From: Actinomycetota bacterium
Lineage (GTDB): Bacteria > Actinomycetota > Actinomycetes > S36-B12 > UBA5976
Assembly: GCA_017853815.1 (NCBI GenBank)
Contig: JAFMIT010000039.1
Coordinates: forward strand, 1-13,428
DNA: 13,428 nt
Direction: 5' to 3'
Shown: positions 12,992 through 13,428 of the stretch, one piece after another
Layout of the letters: each line of letters opens with the position of its first letter
Position numbering within the stretch: position 1 is the stretch's first letter
The notes under the pieces: model-generated
Databases searched by the model: none
The model's input: the letters and a program-made list of their open reading frames with translations, nothing else
Told to the model about the DNA's origin: nothing
Program-made: the position numbers and the translations under genes

Positions 12992-13428
12992 GTGTTTTTT
13001 ACGATGTTGTCCCCGAAGAGCGCGGTCGAGCCGCGCAGTCGGCGCCTGCGCTTGAGCTCATTGGCGGCATCTTGCCGCGGATGTCCAATTCACAATTTTG
13101 GACATTTCTCGGCGCAGTTGCCATTGCAGGAATCGGCGCACTGACGCTTGTGCAATTGCAGTTGTCGCAGGGGAGTTTCGTTGAGTCTTCGCTCGAGTCT
13201 GAGATTCGACTGACGAACACCCGCGTTCACGATCTCCAAACCAAAATGATTCAGCTCACGTCAGGCAAGTCGATGCGTGAGAAAGCGAAGAAGCTGGGAA
13301 TGGTCGAAGCCAGCAATCCTGTAGGTCTCAAGCTTGTTGATGGTGCAGTTCTTGGTCTGCCAAAACCTGCACCGGCAAGCGACCACCGCGCCATTCCAGG
13401 CACCAACGTTGATACCAGCACGGGTGCC
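12988..13428 (+). CDS. ftsL: Cell division protein FtsL (3' end cut by window)
   Basis: At least 147 codons are open to the window end. The layout is typical of FtsL: a cytoplasmic N-terminus of about 36 residues, one membrane helix (FWTFLGAVAIAGIGALTLVQL, about 37-57), a short periplasmic coiled coil (about 60-92) and the C-terminal motif REKAKKLGMVEASNPVGLKLVDG (97-119). A Pro/Ala/Thr-rich tail follows. FtsL joins FtsB and FtsQ in the divisome and activates FtsW/FtsI. The ATG overlaps the rsmH stop by four bases, and dcw order predicts ftsI next. Sequence identity is weak in this family, so the call rests on topology, the conserved motif and position. Confidence 0.88.
   Translation, partial: MSVFYDVVPEERGRAAQSAPALELIGGILPRMSNSQFWTFLGAVAIAGIGALTLVQLQLSQGSFVESSLESEIRLTNTRVHDLQTKMIQLTSGKSMREKAKKLGMVEASNPVGLKLVDGAVLGLPKPAPASDHRAIPGTNVDTSTGA

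Noticed and set aside
12991..13220. Minus-strand 73-codon frame at the right end
   Set aside because: Antisense to the ftsL frame, which has the expected membrane helix, motif and ATGA coupling to rsmH.

Overview
The window comes from an actinobacterial chromosome. The evidence is an actinobacterial/mycobacterial-type SOS box (TCGAAC-N4-GTTCGA), the actinobacterial families DUF6504 and DUF3040, an actinobacterial-type DnaE2, and the start of a dcw cell-division cluster (mraZ-rsmH-ftsL) preceded by DUF3040. GTG and TTG starts are used. Base composition looks moderate rather than very GC-rich (not counted), which suits an aquatic or small-genome lineage better than Streptomyces or Mycobacterium. 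No mobile element, tRNA, rRNA or CRISPR array is visible.

Left third (1-4190), polyamine-type genes: a minus-strand saccharopine-dehydrogenase / carboxynorspermidine-synthase-like oxidoreductase is divergent from a SulP transporter that lacks a STAS domain. A full-length homospermidine synthase follows and ends at a strong hairpin. Homospermidine synthase and the carboxynorspermidine enzymes share ancestry, so their proximity hints at a polyamine locus.

Middle (4191-5236): an alanine-rich coiled-coil protein with its own promoter and ribosome binding site, then a small DUF4287 protein.

DNA-damage module (5237-10836): a consensus-like promoter overlaps a perfect SOS box at its predicted transcription start. 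It is followed by a leader of about 285 nt without convincing coding potential but with two sizeable predicted RNA structures. Then come the tightly packed DUF6504, dnaE2 and dinB genes. This looks like a compact SOS-induced translesion-synthesis (mutasome) operon in which a catalytically intact DinB sits where imuA'/imuB often sit.

Right end (10837-13428): DUF3040 membrane protein, a clear intrinsic terminator, then mraZ, rsmH and ftsL (cut by the window end). Upstream of mraZ is a ladder of TGG boxes at exact 10-bp spacing, the expected MraZ autoregulatory operator. The most interesting observation is here. A hairpin at the 5' end of the predicted mraZ leader has the loop TGGGGAAG. A larger structured element between mraZ and rsmH, at the place of the known actinobacterial mraW RNA motif, has the loop ACTTCCCC. 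Seven loop bases are exact reverse complements, which suggests a kissing interaction linking the mraZ leader to the mraZ-rsmH junction.
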